Positions 40,878-49,835 are shown, counted from the stretch's first letter. The stretch: DNA of 64,000 nucleotides from Spirosoma foliorum (GCF_014117325.1 NZ_CP059732.1:3671001-3735000), one strand, 5' to 3'. Numbers and translations: made by a program. Notes: a model not told the origin generated them from the sequence alone.

Positions 40878-43376
40878 TTAACCCAGGCCAGTACCTTTAA
40901 TTTTGGTTTCGACAACTTCACTATTTTTAGTTAAGCCGATCAGATTGAGAAGCACACTGCGCAACTCGTCATAGTTCTGACGATCTAGTGCCTTTTCACC
41001 TCGTTTGATTTCGGCTTGCGCCCGCTGATAGTCGGTGAACTCATCGGGCGTCTGATTGGCGTATAGGTGAAAGAAGTGAACCAGTAAAGTTGGCGTATAT
41101 AGAACAGCGTTGTTATAAATCCGGCGGCATTTGGCGTAATGACCTTCTACCCGAAAGAAATTATTTCCCCGCATCGCTTCCGGTTCATCTGCTTTCAACT
41201 GCTGAATCTCAGCCCGCAATTTGGGCGATAGTTCCTGCAAGGTATCGGCCCAGTACTGTAGCGATTCTACCAGATTGTAATAAAGTTCTTTCGTTCGCAA
41301 AACCCGATTGCTAACTGGACCGTTGGCATAAAGTTGACGCGCTAGTTTACGCTTGGCTTCATCGAGCTGGTATTTCTCGTCGGTTAGCGAGGTCGTTTGC
41401 AGCGTTTTGGCCTGTTCCTGAAGTTTTCTTGTTCGATCGGTCAACTCCTGAAGCCGGGCAGCAGCTTCATAGTCTTCATTGTGAAGTGCCTTGTCTAAAT
41501 CCAGCTCGAGTTGAGTCCGAAGCTCGGTTAGTTCGTCACGAAGTTTGGTTAGGCTCACATAGCGCTGGGTAGGACTAAACACTTCATCAAATTGCTGGTC
41601 GGTCATGCCCAGGTGAATACTGACGGTTACATCCCGTGATTCGCTCATGTCAATCTTCAGCTCCACATCCGATCCTTTAATCAGATCGGCAGGTAAATCC
41701 GTTGCCCGAACCTCAATGACGCCAATATTCTTATTTGTGCTCGGATGCTGTGTGGCATCGCCTTCTAACAAATTAATAATCAGGACTTCATCGGACCCTT
41801 TTCGAATTGTGCGACTGATCTCCCGGTAAATTGTTTTGGTAAGTGGCAATACACTATTCCGGCTGAATACCAGTTCGCAACGCGTCGCATTATTATGCAG
41901 ATCATCGACCTCAAGGCAAATGTCTTCGGGCAATGGCTGACCGTACAGACTAAATAATCCATGCGTAATCGAAACCGGTTCGACATGAGCCGATACCGGG
42001 TTGTTGAACGCGTCGAAAAGGCTGATCGTGAATGTGTTGATCCGATTCGGAAGCAGCGTAACAAATTCGCCAAAGCGCGGAGTCAGCGGGCGTAAAGTCG
42101 TATCAAAACCACCATCGCTACGCGTAATTCGATAAAAGAGCCCGTCGTGAAAATTGATCACATTCGCCGAAATGTATTCCTCCAGATCTTTCGTCGTTTT
42201 GCTATAACCCGTCTGAATTCGTAAGGAACTAGCCAGGTTCGCTTCCTGATCAATGGGTGGACTTACCTGCCGACTGGGTGTGTTGCCAGCAAAATAGGCG
42301 GCTCCAACGGCCACCGCTGTAGTCGGATCAGCTTCGGTATTGATGGGCAAGCCTGTTCGTTCGGCCAGTGTTGCCCGGACATATGGAATATAAGTGCTCC
42401 CACCAATCAGGACGATCTCCGTAATATCATCGGCGTTTAGGTTATTGCGTACCATAATCGTCTCGAGCATCTCGATGGTCGCGTCGATCCGGTCGCGGAT
42501 GATGGCGTTAAACGTTTCGCGCCCAACGGGAATCACGATGTCGAGTTCGTCGCCATCTTCTCCTTCAAACGTTAGCTCGATTTCAGTCGTTGATCGAGTG
42601 CTAAGTTCCTTTTTAGCCTCTTCGGCTTTTAGGAGCAGAATGTAATAGAGCTTTTCATACCGAGAATTCCTGGTCAATACCTGACTGGCGAGATCGGTTT
42701 GTCCAGTCTGTTGGATTAGTTCAGGTAGCAGAACGTCTACCACCAAACTATGGTCGAAGTCAAGTCCGCCGAGATAATTATCACCCTGGTGATCGAGAAC
42801 GCGCATTTCATTGTCCTCTATACCAATTAACGCGACATCGAACGTACCGCCACCAAGGTCATAAACCAGCCACTTACCTGCTTCTTTCTCGGTCGTATAT
42901 TTATTGAAATAAGCCAGTGAGGCAGCAATGGGTTCCTGTAACAAAACCACTTCCTGAAAGCCCGCATCGAGGCCTGCCTGTTTGGTTGCGTTACTCTGGA
43001 TGGTATCAAAACTAGCCGGAATCGTGACGACAATACTTTGGGGAATATCGCCCGTATGAATAAAGTTTTTAAGCTCTTTGAGGACAAGTGCCGACAGTTC
43101 AATCGGGCTAATCTCCTCGTTACGCGATTGAATACGATAGGTTTCACTAGTGCCCATCTTCCGCTTGAAGCTTGAAAACACATTCAGTGGGTCTTTCAAC
43201 AGCCACTCACGAGCTTTATCGCCGACGAACACGCGCTCTTTACGAAAGGCTACACAACTTGGCAGGGTCTCCTTTAAACCAATTGGATTTTTGAACACAT
43301 CGGCCTGAGTGCCCGTAAAACGGGCAATGAGCGAGTTCGTGGTTCCTAAATCAATTCCAAAATTGATCGTTTGCAT
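40878..43376 (-). CDS. Hsp70-family chaperone with extended coiled-coil tail
   Basis: 832-aa protein. The actin-like ATPase domain (1-370) is complete: NFGIDLGTTNSLIARFTG, VVTIPASFDTIQSNATKQAG, LLQEPIAASLAYFN, YDLGGGTFDVALIG and IVLIGGSTYIPYVRATLAER. The substrate-binding beta region follows (~400-560, divergent from DnaK). A long charged helical tail comes last (residues ~600-670, KLRDELTELRTQLELDLDKA, RLQELTDRTRKLQEQAKTL). It differs from housekeeping DnaK (~640 aa) in tail and length. It forms a unit with a GrpE-like gene 11 bp upstream and a tail-anchored unknown gene downstream. Confidence 0.9.
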   Translation of the reverse strand: MQTINFGIDLGTTNSLIARFTGTQADVFKNPIGLKETLPSCVAFRKERVFVGDKAREWLLKDPLNVFSSFKRKMGTSETYRIQSRNEEISPIELSALVLKELKNFIHTGDIPQSIVVTIPASFDTIQSNATKQAGLDAGFQEVVLLQEPIAASLAYFNKYTTEKEAGKWLVYDLGGGTFDVALIGIEDNEMRVLDHQGDNYLGGLDFDHSLVVDVLLPELIQQTGQTDLASQVLTRNSRYEKLYYILLLKAEEAKKELSTRSTTEIELTFEGEDGDELDIVIPVGRETFNAIIRDRIDATIEMLETIMVRNNLNADDITEIVLIGGSTYIPYVRATLAERTGLPINTEADPTTAVAVGAAYFAGNTPSRQVSPPIDQEANLASSLRIQTGYSKTTKDLEEYISANVINFHDGLFYRITRSDGGFDTTLRPLTPRFGEFVTLLPNRINTFTISLFDAFNNPVSAHVEPVSITHGLFSLYGQPLPEDICLEVDDLHNNATRCELVFSRNSVLPLTKTIYREISRTIRKGSDEVLIINLLEGDATQHPSTNKNIGVIEVRATDLPADLIKGSDVELKIDMSESRDVTVSIHLGMTDQQFDEVFSPTQRYVSLTKLRDELTELRTQLELDLDKALHNEDYEAAARLQELTDRTRKLQEQAKTLQTTSLTDEKYQLDEAKRKLARQLYANGPVSNRVLRTKELYYNLVESLQYWADTLQELSPKLRAEIQQLKADEPEAMRGNNFFRVEGHYAKCRRIYNNAVLYTPTLLVHFFHLYANQTPDEFTDYQRAQAEIKRGEKALDRQNYDELRSVLLNLIGLTKNSEVVETKIKGTGLG

Positions 43377-43387
43377 AAAGAGTTAAG

Positions 43388-43690
43388 TTACACGCTCTCG
43401 ACAATCACAATGCCTGCCTGAACAATTTGGCCGTTGTAGGTAACGATGGGTTTGATAACCTGGGTAATGATCAGATTATCCGTCGAATCGCCTGTTACGC
43501 TTGCCTCTATATCCGTACGCGTTTCGGAATAGCGCTCGCCGTCGGGACTATGGTAGCTTACACCAAGCTCCAGTAGTGCCTGCCGAATTCGTTGGAGCGG
43601 ACGATTGTAGGCGCTGCCAGACTGTTGGTCTTTCCCGGCCTTTTTTTCAAGCGTGTGTACTTGATTGGCAATATCAACCAGAGGTCGCAT
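43388..43690 (-). CDS. Miniature GrpE-like nucleotide exchange factor candidate
   Basis: 100-aa protein. A short helix (LVDIANQVHTLEKKAG) is followed by RPLQRIRQALLELGVSYHSP, DGERYSETRTDIEA and VIKPIVTYNGQIVQAGIVIV. The pattern resembles the helix end and beta-domain of GrpE (short helix, Gly-Val, small beta sheet ending in a conserved hydrophobic strand), but the long coiled-coil stalk is missing. Lying directly before an Hsp70 gene, it is a plausible exchange factor. The assignment rests on weak sequence similarity plus context. Confidence 0.65.
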   Translation of the reverse strand: MRPLVDIANQVHTLEKKAGKDQQSGSAYNRPLQRIRQALLELGVSYHSPDGERYSETRTDIEASVTGDSTDNLIITQVIKPIVTYNGQIVQAGIVIVESV

Positions 43691-43743
43691 TGAGCTAGAG
43701 AGATTCTAATGGTTCTATGGTATTGGATAATACCCTCCAAAAT

Positions 43744-43794
43744 GTTGGTTAGTTTGTAAAACGGAGTATCACTCCGTTTTACAAACTAACCAAC
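43744..43794. repeat. Perfect 24-bp-arm palindrome upstream of the Hsp70 operon
   Basis: Arms 43744-43767 and 43771-43794 are exact complements around ATC (core GTTTGTAAAACGGAGT). It lies between rnz and the GrpE-like gene on the same strand, so it may terminate rnz read-through or be a mobile-type repeat. Confidence 0.85.
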
Positions 43795-43883
43795 TCCGAC
43801 TGTATCATTACCTCGTATTTGTCACGAACGTTTGGCTTCAATAGTATCTGTAGAATCCACAAAATCTAAAGGTACCTCACGAT

Positions 43884-44834
43884 TTAAATATCAATCGTTT
43901 GGCCTTCCAGGGCCAGATATGTTTCGGGGAAAACCGTCCGTGCTTCATCCAGAAATGGCTCGAACTGTTTATACCGCGACGAGAAGTGGCCAATTAGTAA
44001 GCGCCCTACACCAGCTTTGGCTGCAATAGTAGCTGCCTGCTCGGCAGTAGAGTGATAAACTTCGGCGGCTCTTAATGCATTGTCCTGTAAAAAGGTTGCT
44101 TCATGATAAAGCAAGTTGACCCCTTGTAATTGCGGAACGAGTTCTTCTACGTAGCGGGTATCAGAGCAAAATGCATAGGAACGCGGAGCTGGGCCAGGCT
44201 CCGTATACTCGGCTGCGGCATAGAGTAATTGCCCGTCGGCACCCAGAATATCCTGACCATCCTTTAGCTGTTTCAAATAGGCAATGGGTACATCGGTCGG
44301 AAGTTTCTCCCGAAGTAAATGGGGCTTGGCTGGTTTTTCCCGGAAGAGATAGCCCGTGCAGTCAATGCGGTGTTGAAGCGGAATCGACTGTACGGTCATG
44401 AGTGGATGATCGAGAATAAAGGTCGCTTGATTTGGTTCAACAATCTGAAAATGAAGCCTAAAGCCGAGTCGAGAGTCGGACACTCGAAAAATTGTGGTCA
44501 ATACTTCATCCAGTCCGCGCGGGCCAAAGAGGTACAGGTCTTCCGTCCGACCAGCCATATTCAGCGATGACAGGAGCGGAGCAAGTCCAAAATAATGGTC
44601 GCCGTGCAGGTGACTAATAAAAATATAGCGTAAGCGCCCTGGGCGTATTTTCTGCTCAATTAACCGGAATTGGGTACCTTCTCCGCAATCGATCAGCACG
44701 TAATCGCTACCAATGCTTAATAATTGGGCGGTTTGATGAAGCCGGAGTGTAGGCGTGGCAGAGCCTGCCCCCAATATGGTGAGGGCAAACGGTAAATGAG
44801 TTGAACGATGAGGTTCCGATTCGTGATGAGTCAT
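43884..44834 (-). CDS. rnz: Ribonuclease Z (tRNA 3'-end processing)
   Basis: Metallo-beta-lactamase-fold endonuclease that trims tRNA 3' trailers. The zinc motif is ISHLHGDHYFGLAPLLSSLN, and the product starts LPFALTILGAGSATPTLRLH with IDCGEGTQFRLIE. Later signatures are FCSDTRYVEELVPQLQGVNL, LLYHEATFL and LLIGHFSSRYKQFEPFLDEA, giving the remaining metal ligands. The frame opens at 44915, inside the upstream STAS gene; the ATG at 44834 leaves a 10-bp gap and a normal ~316-aa product. Confidence 0.93.
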   Translation of the reverse strand: MTHHESEPHRSTHLPFALTILGAGSATPTLRLHQTAQLLSIGSDYVLIDCGEGTQFRLIEQKIRPGRLRYIFISHLHGDHYFGLAPLLSSLNMAGRTEDLYLFGPRGLDEVLTTIFRVSDSRLGFRLHFQIVEPNQATFILDHPLMTVQSIPLQHRIDCTGYLFREKPAKPHLLREKLPTDVPIAYLKQLKDGQDILGADGQLLYAAAEYTEPGPAPRSYAFCSDTRYVEELVPQLQGVNLLYHEATFLQDNALRAAEVYHSTAEQAATIAAKAGVGRLLIGHFSSRYKQFEPFLDEARTVFPETYLALEGQTIDI

Positions 44835-44844
44835 TGTGGCCACA

Positions 44845-45252
44845 TTAGGCTTCGACGCTCCCGCCGACGTCGTACTCATCGTCTTCTTCGCTTCGAAAAT
44901 CATTTTCCAGTTCATTCATAAAAACAGCATCGACTGCTTCTTCCACCGTTGGCATAATCGTTAAATCGGTGAGGTTTGCCTTATCTAAAAGCTCGATCAG
45001 GTCATCGTTTTTAGTGACACTAACCAACAAGCCTTCTTCATTCGTGCATTGCCGACTGATTTTCCGAAGTACCATAATACCAGCCTGATCAACCGATTGA
45101 ACAGGAGCCATATCCACAATAATGTTACTGTAACCCTCGCGGAATAAACCACGGCTAAGGGTTTCGAACGTGGCTGGGACCTCTTCGCCAAATGCACTTT
45201 CGGCTAATCGAATAAGAGCGTACTGTTCGTTTTTCTCTATTGTGTAATTCAT
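44845..45252 (-). CDS. STAS-domain protein (anti-sigma antagonist-like)
   Basis: 135-aa protein with a STAS fold: EKNEQYALIRLAESAFGEE, YSNIIVDMAPVQSVDQAGIM, VLRKISRQCTNEEGLLVSVT, DDLIELLDKANLTDLTIMPT. The position usually phosphorylated (Ser/Thr after D in DxSG) reads DQAGIM, with Ala in place of Ser, so phospho-regulation of the SpoIIAA type may be lost. The acidic tail (ENDFRSEEDDEYDVGG) is unusual. It is 10 bp upstream of rnz and probably co-transcribed. Confidence 0.85.
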   Translation of the reverse strand: MNYTIEKNEQYALIRLAESAFGEEVPATFETLSRGLFREGYSNIIVDMAPVQSVDQAGIMVLRKISRQCTNEEGLLVSVTKNDDLIELLDKANLTDLTIMPTVEEAVDAVFMNELENDFRSEEDDEYDVGGSVEA

Positions 45253-45348
45253 AGACTAATCAATGGATAATGAATCATGTAAAATGAATCGCGTTCAAAC
45301 ACTATTGATAGTTTTGGGGAACGCATTTTACGTTATTCATTGGCCATT

Positions 45349-46290
45349 TTACATTTTATTAAGTATCCCTAAAATATTATTTTCAATGCGTACGAGTGGG
45401 TCCGTGGAAAGATCGGGTTGGAAAGACTGACCCGTAACCGTCTCAAACAGTTCAATATAGCGTTTAGAAATCTGATTCACCCATTCGTCCGACATAACAG
45501 GGACCGTCTGGCCGGTCTTTCCCTGAAAACCATTCGCAATGAGCCATTCTCTAACGAACTCTTTCGATAATTGTTTTTGCGATTCTCCGGCTTGTTGCTT
45601 TTGCGCATAGGTATCAGCATAAAAATACCGGGATGAATCGGGGGTATGTACCTCATCGATCAGATACACTTTGCCATCCAGGTTGCCGAATTCATATTTC
45701 GTATCGACCAGAATTAAACCCTGTTTAGCAGCCATTTCGGTGCCACGGGCAAAAAGAGCCAGCGCATATTTTTCCAGTTGCACATAATCCCTTTCCTGAA
45801 CGATACCCCGTTCCAGAATTTCTTCGCGACTAATATCCTCATCATGACCCTCATGCGCTTTAGTCGACGGTGTAATAATTGGAGTTGGTAGGCGGTCGTT
45901 CTCACGCAAGCCCTCGGGTAAAGCAACTCCGCAGAGTATCCGGCGACCAGCGCGGTATTCTCGCCAGGCATGACCGGCCAGATAACCCCGAACAACCATT
46001 TCAACGGCATAAGGCTCGCATTTCAGACCGACGCTCGCATTTGGGTCGGGGACGTCGAGGAGCCAGTTGGGAACAATATCGGAGGTGGCGCGTAAGAAAT
46101 GTTCCGCCGTTTGATTTAGTACCTGTCCTTTGAACGGAATAGGGCGGGGTAATACCACATCGAAGGCCGAAATCCGGTCTGATGCAATCATAACAAGTTT
46201 ATCGGGAAACGAGTATACGTCCCGAACTTTACCGCGATAAAAGCCCGTTTGGCCGGGAAACTGAAAATTGGTCTCTTGAATGGCGTTCAT
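45349..46290 (-). CDS. purC: Phosphoribosylaminoimidazole-succinocarboxamide synthase (SAICAR synthetase)
   Basis: Purine biosynthesis enzyme joining CAIR and aspartate using ATP. 313 aa of the longer, eukaryote/Bacteroidota-type form: [60 protein letters not shown], then [20 protein letters not shown] and [10 protein letters not shown]. No breaks. It stands between two palindromic regions (45270-45348 weak; 46308-46398 strong). It is on the same strand as the thiolase gene but separated by 114 bp of repeat. Confidence 0.95.
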   Translation of the reverse strand: MNAIQETNFQFPGQTGFYRGKVRDVYSFPDKLVMIASDRISAFDVVLPRPIPFKGQVLNQTAEHFLRATSDIVPNWLLDVPDPNASVGLKCEPYAVEMVVRGYLAGHAWREYRAGRRILCGVALPEGLRENDRLPTPIITPSTKAHEGHDEDISREEILERGIVQERDYVQLEKYALALFARGTEMAAKQGLILVDTKYEFGNLDGKVYLIDEVHTPDSSRYFYADTYAQKQQAGESQKQLSKEFVREWLIANGFQGKTGQTVPVMSDEWVNQISKRYIELFETVTGQSFQPDLSTDPLVRIENNILGILNKM

Positions 46291-46307
46291 TTAACTTAGG
46301 TTGTAGT

Positions 46308-46398
46308 TTTTGGTTTACAGTTTTTGGTTTACGGTAGGCTACTGCATTACTAATAAATGGACGAAACTCTACCGTAAACCAAAAACTGTAAACCAAAA
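46308..46398. repeat. Palindromic repeat with perfect 30-bp arms
   Basis: Arms 46308-46337 and 46369-46398 are exact complements, and each arm itself contains two copies of TTTTTGGTTTAC. The element sits between the thiolase stop and the purC start and probably separates the two transcripts. Confidence 0.88.
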
Positions 46399-46404
46399 GC
46401 CAAA

Positions 46405-47586
46405 TTATAGTTTTTCAATAATAATGGCTGATGCACCACCGCCCCCATTGCAAATGCCAACAGCGCCATAGCGGCCACCGTTTTGTTGCAATACATTCGT
46501 GAGCGTTGTTACAATGCGTGCCCCTGATGCACCCAGCGGGTGACCGATCGACACGGCTCCTCCAAACGCATTTAATTTTTCCTGCGGTACATTCAACACT
46601 TTACTAAATACCAACGGAACAACCGAAAAAGCTTCATTTACTTCAAAGAAATCGATGTCTTCGGCCTTCAGTCCGGCTCGTTCAATGGCAAGTGGTACGG
46701 CTTTGGTTGGCGATGTGGTAAACCACTGAGGCTCCTGCTCGGCATCAGCATAGGCTAAAATGCGGGCAAGTGGTTTGAGTCCTAGCTCATCTGCTTTTCG
46801 TCGACTCATGATTACGAGCGCAGAAGCTCCGTCACTGATGGGCGACGAACTTGCAGGCGTGACTGTCCCTCCGGGTGTAAAAGCCGCTTTCAGCGTTGGA
46901 ATTTTGTCGTAAATAACGTTCTTATATTCTTCGTCTTCACTGACCGTAACGGTACCTTTTCGACCCACTACGTCAACGGGGACAATTTCCGCTGCGAATC
47001 GGCCGCTTTGCGTACTGGCTTCCGCCCGACGATAGGACTGCACTGTATACGCGTCCTGCTCTTCCCGGCTAATAGAATACTGCTGGGCCGTCTGGTCGGC
47101 AAAAACACCCATAGCGCACTGATCATAGGCATCTACAAGACCATCGCGGGCAAGACCGTCGACTAGTTCGGCGTTGCCGTACTTATAGCCAAAACGGGCC
47201 TTAGGAATGTAATACGGGGCATTTGACATGCTTTCCATGCCACCAGCCACAACAACATCGGCCTGACCGAGCTGTATGGCCTGGGCGGCCAGCATAATTG
47301 ATTTTGTGCCCGATGCACATACTTTGTTGATGGTTGTGCAGGGAATAGTAGCGGGCAAACCAGCTTTAAGAGCCGCCTGTTTGGCCGGAGCCTGACCAAC
47401 GTTTGCCGACACCACATTGCCCATATATACTTCCTGAACCTGATCGGGTTGTATGCCCGCGCGACTCAGAGCACCTCGAATGGCAGCTGCACCCAGATCA
47501 ATAGCCGTTAGGGTTGACAAAACACCCCCAAATCCACCAATAGGTGTTCGAACCGCAGAAATGATAACGACTTCGTTCATAGCCAT
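46405..47586 (-). CDS. Acetyl-CoA C-acyltransferase (thiolase)
   Basis: 393-aa thiolase, condensing or cleaving acyl-CoA. The nucleophile Cys lies in PCTTINKVCASGTKSIMLAA. The second active-site blocks are GGAVSIGHPLGASGARIVTT (His) and AVGICNGGGGASAIIIE (Cys). The central NVVSANVGQAPAKQAALKAG segment is standard. Whether it is biosynthetic (acetyl-CoA acetyltransferase) or degradative cannot be told. Two close starts are possible (47586 or 47580). Confidence 0.94.
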   Translation of the reverse strand: MAMNEVVIISAVRTPIGGFGGVLSTLTAIDLGAAAIRGALSRAGIQPDQVQEVYMGNVVSANVGQAPAKQAALKAGLPATIPCTTINKVCASGTKSIMLAAQAIQLGQADVVVAGGMESMSNAPYYIPKARFGYKYGNAELVDGLARDGLVDAYDQCAMGVFADQTAQQYSISREEQDAYTVQSYRRAEASTQSGRFAAEIVPVDVVGRKGTVTVSEDEEYKNVIYDKIPTLKAAFTPGGTVTPASSSPISDGASALVIMSRRKADELGLKPLARILAYADAEQEPQWFTTSPTKAVPLAIERAGLKAEDIDFFEVNEAFSVVPLVFSKVLNVPQEKLNAFGGAVSIGHPLGASGARIVTTLTNVLQQNGGRYGAVGICNGGGGASAIIIEKL

Positions 47587-47619
47587 CTAGTTGTTGTACT
47601 CAGGTTTAATATTTCAGGT

Positions 47620-48321
47620 TTACCAACGATTCTCCCCCTCTTTCGGCTTTGTTTCGGCATGTCGGGCAGATCGTGTTAATGCATAGGGGAGGTCATCCCC
47701 CCGCATGGCATCCAGCAGTTGAAGTGCCTGTTCTTCACTCAGATTTAAGCGCTTGAAACGGCGCAGTACTTCATCCTGACGATCCGATCGTTCAACCTGT
47801 TGTCCACCCATCGGCCGGGGTTTATTCACCAGCTTAGGCTGCTGAGTTGAGGCCTGCTGATGCGTTTTTGGGGCTGGAGCTCTCCCTGAATAATAGGTTT
47901 TAATTAATTCAAAATTATAGCGGGCCGATTCATTATCGGGATTTTCGAGCAGAGCCTGCTGAAATAACGTTAAAGCAGTTGCACTGTCACCTTCCAGACA
48001 AGCCATCACACCCAATTGCGTAGCAGCCGCAGTACGTAAATCTGACCGATCGGATTGAAGCAACGTTTCATATTGCGGCTTCGCTTTTCGGTATTGCTTC
48101 AGTTTGAAATAGGTATGGCCAAGGTTAAGGCGAACACCTGGATCGAGCGTTGTAGTGGTGTTACTCAGGTAGATATACAACTTCAGCGCATGCTTATATT
48201 GACCAGCCTGATAGGCTGCCTGTGCTTCTTGTCGCGCCTGATTATTCTGGGTAATCTGGTTTAACGGAAGCAGCTCATTCAACCAGATCCAGGCCGCAAA
48301 GACTAAGTAAATCATAATCAC
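47620..48321 (-). CDS. TPR-repeat protein, BatC-like
   Basis: 233-aa protein with one N-terminal membrane helix (MIYLVFAAWIWLNELLPLNQ) and three or four tetratricopeptide repeats (AAYQAGQYKHALKLYIYLSN, HTYFKLKQYRKAKPQYETLL, ALTLFQQALLENPDNESARY NF). The charged C-terminus contains EEQALQLLDAMRGDD. In Bacteroidota a BatB (VWA) gene is usually followed by this kind of BatC (TPR) gene, and here too it lies 45 bp after the VWA gene. Function in that system (stress or oxygen tolerance) is only loosely established. Confidence 0.83.
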   Translation of the reverse strand: MIMIYLVFAAWIWLNELLPLNQITQNNQARQEAQAAYQAGQYKHALKLYIYLSNTTTTLDPGVRLNLGHTYFKLKQYRKAKPQYETLLQSDRSDLRTAAATQLGVMACLEGDSATALTLFQQALLENPDNESARYNFELIKTYYSGRAPAPKTHQQASTQQPKLVNKPRPMGGQQVERSDRQDEVLRRFKRLNLSEEQALQLLDAMRGDDLPYALTRSARHAETKPKEGENRW

Positions 48322-48366
48322 GTAACGAACGAACGTCCAAAAATAAGATGAAACCTTGAGATCAAC

Positions 48367-49330
48367 TCACAGCCGGAACGTCCGGATAGTCAGAATTATG
48401 TCGAGGGCTAGAAATACCAGCGCCACCAATAGAAAATAATAGTACTTATTGGTTGATACAGCTACGTGGTGTTGATGAATAGTTCCTCCTTTTAATGATC
48501 GCAATACCCTGGCTAACTCGTTTACATACCGACCATTAGCATCTGCTTCGATATAGTTACCTCGCCCATCACGGGCTAATTCCTGCAAAAACTGGCGGTT
48601 CAGCCTACTTCGAACGATCTGGTGATCATCATCGCGGACAAAATCGCGCCCTTCCCGAATTGACGAACCCGCTTCTGTTCCAACGCCAATAGTTATAAGG
48701 GGCATTCCCTGCGCACGCAAACGAGCCAAGGAAGCCCGCTCACAGGAACCAAAGTTTTCTCCATCACTAAACAAAACAATCGATCGAACGCTCTGGTGGG
48801 TCGATGAGTCAGTTACTAATTTTTGATAAGCTAATTCAATAGCATTACATAAATCTGTGCCACCAGTTGGAGTAATATTGGTATGTACTTCATGGATAAG
48901 TTGCTTCAGCGCGTCCTGGTCGGCAGTCAGGGGTGACAGGACGAACGATTCAGAAGAGGCTAATACCAGTCCGAATCGGCTATTGGGCAGGGTATCGCAA
49001 AGTTGTTGAATATCGTATTTGATCCGCTCCAGTCGAGTAGGCACTATATCACTGGCATCCATTGATCGAGAAATGTCGACAACCAGGAATGTGTCGTGGT
49101 CGGTTGTGCTAAGGTCGCCTTCGGCTTCGCCGAACGATGGCCCAAGTAGGGCAACAATAAGCAAGGTAAGGTAGCTGCCGCGCAGAAAAAACTTTGGAAT
49201 GACTCCCCAAGCTGATGTATTTAATTGACGAGCCAGCCGAAATGTACGCCAAATGTATAGTCCGTAGAGCCCTATAAACAGGACAATGAAAAAAAAAATC
49301 GGTTCGGGAAAGAGGATATAGCCAGTTCAT
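48367..49330 (-). CDS. VWA-domain membrane protein (BatB-like), frameshifted at a 10-nt homopolymer
   Basis: Full-length product expected: MNWLYPLSRTDFFF, two N-terminal membrane helices (IVLFIGLYGLYIW and FFLRGSYLTLLIVALLGPSF), a VWA domain with MIDAS DISRS and TPTGGTDLCNAIELAYQ, and a C-terminal helix (YYYFLLVALVFLALDIILTI). The ATG at 49330 is out of frame with the VWA part because of ten T on the coding strand (49289-49298); nine would give one 320-aa frame. As given, the VWA part could only start at a TTG (49164), losing the first helix and the linker. BatA, BatD and MoxR genes are absent from this neighbourhood. Confidence 0.85.
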
Positions 49331-49432
49331 TTAACGCAAATATCAGGCTGATACTGACCTAGTTTAGGTATTTGGCTCGCACAGCAGAGAAGACAAAATT
49401 AGCGATTAGAGAAAGATTTTTTAAAATTTTAC

Positions 49433-49463
49433 TTGACAAAAGACGAAAATCACCCTACCTTTG
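49433..49463 (+). promoter_or_regulatory. Promoter of the tRNA pair
   Basis: TTG at 49433-49435, a 20-nt spacer, TACCTTTG at 49456-49463: a textbook Bacteroidota promoter, 36 bp before tRNA-Ser. Confidence 0.85.
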
Positions 49464-49498
49464 TGTCCCAATCAATCGAGAAGGAATTGGTTGGCTTC

Positions 49499-49585
49499 GG
49501 AGAGATGCCTGAGTGGCCGAAAGGAACAGTTTGCTAAACTGTCGTACTGGTAACGGTACCGAGGGTTCGAATCCCTCTCTCTCCG
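49499..49585 (+). tRNA. tRNA-Ser (anticodon GCT)
   Basis: 87 nt with a 7-bp acceptor stem (GGAGAGA / TCTCTCC), an anticodon loop TTGCTAA in CAGTTTGCTAAACTG, a long variable arm typical of tRNA-Ser, and the T-arm GAGGGTTCGAATCCCTC. No encoded CCA. It reads AGC/AGU codons. Confidence 0.97.
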
Positions 49586-49605
49586 CTGAGTACAGAGTAA
49601 TCCTT

Positions 49606-49679
49606 CGGGGTGTAGCGTAGCCCGGTATCGCGCCTGCTTTGGGAGCAGGAGGTCGTAGGTTCGAATCCTGCCACCCCGA
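49606..49679 (+). tRNA. tRNA-Pro (anticodon TGG)
   Basis: 74 nt: acceptor CGGGGTG / CACCCCG, anticodon arm CCTGCTTTGGGAGCAGG with anticodon TGG, T-arm starting GTAGGTTCGAATCCTGC, discriminator A, no CCA. It follows tRNA-Ser by 20 nt and shares its promoter. Confidence 0.97.
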
Positions 49680-49700
49680 CATCTAAAGTCCCAAATAATT

Positions 49701-49733
49701 AACCAGTTAACCGAAAGATTGACTGGTTTTTTT
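49701..49733 (+). terminator. Terminator of the tRNA unit
   Basis: AACCAGT (49701-49707) pairs with ACTGGTT (49722-49728), ending in a run of seven T, 22 nt after tRNA-Pro. Confidence 0.82.
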
Positions 49734-49835
49734 ATGTCTTTTAGTTTCTAGTCTAAACATGTAGGGCACTTGCTCTATTAAAGACGAAAGCTGATCGTAG
49801 TGCTATGATTTCTGTAATCGTTATTTTTTAAGTGA

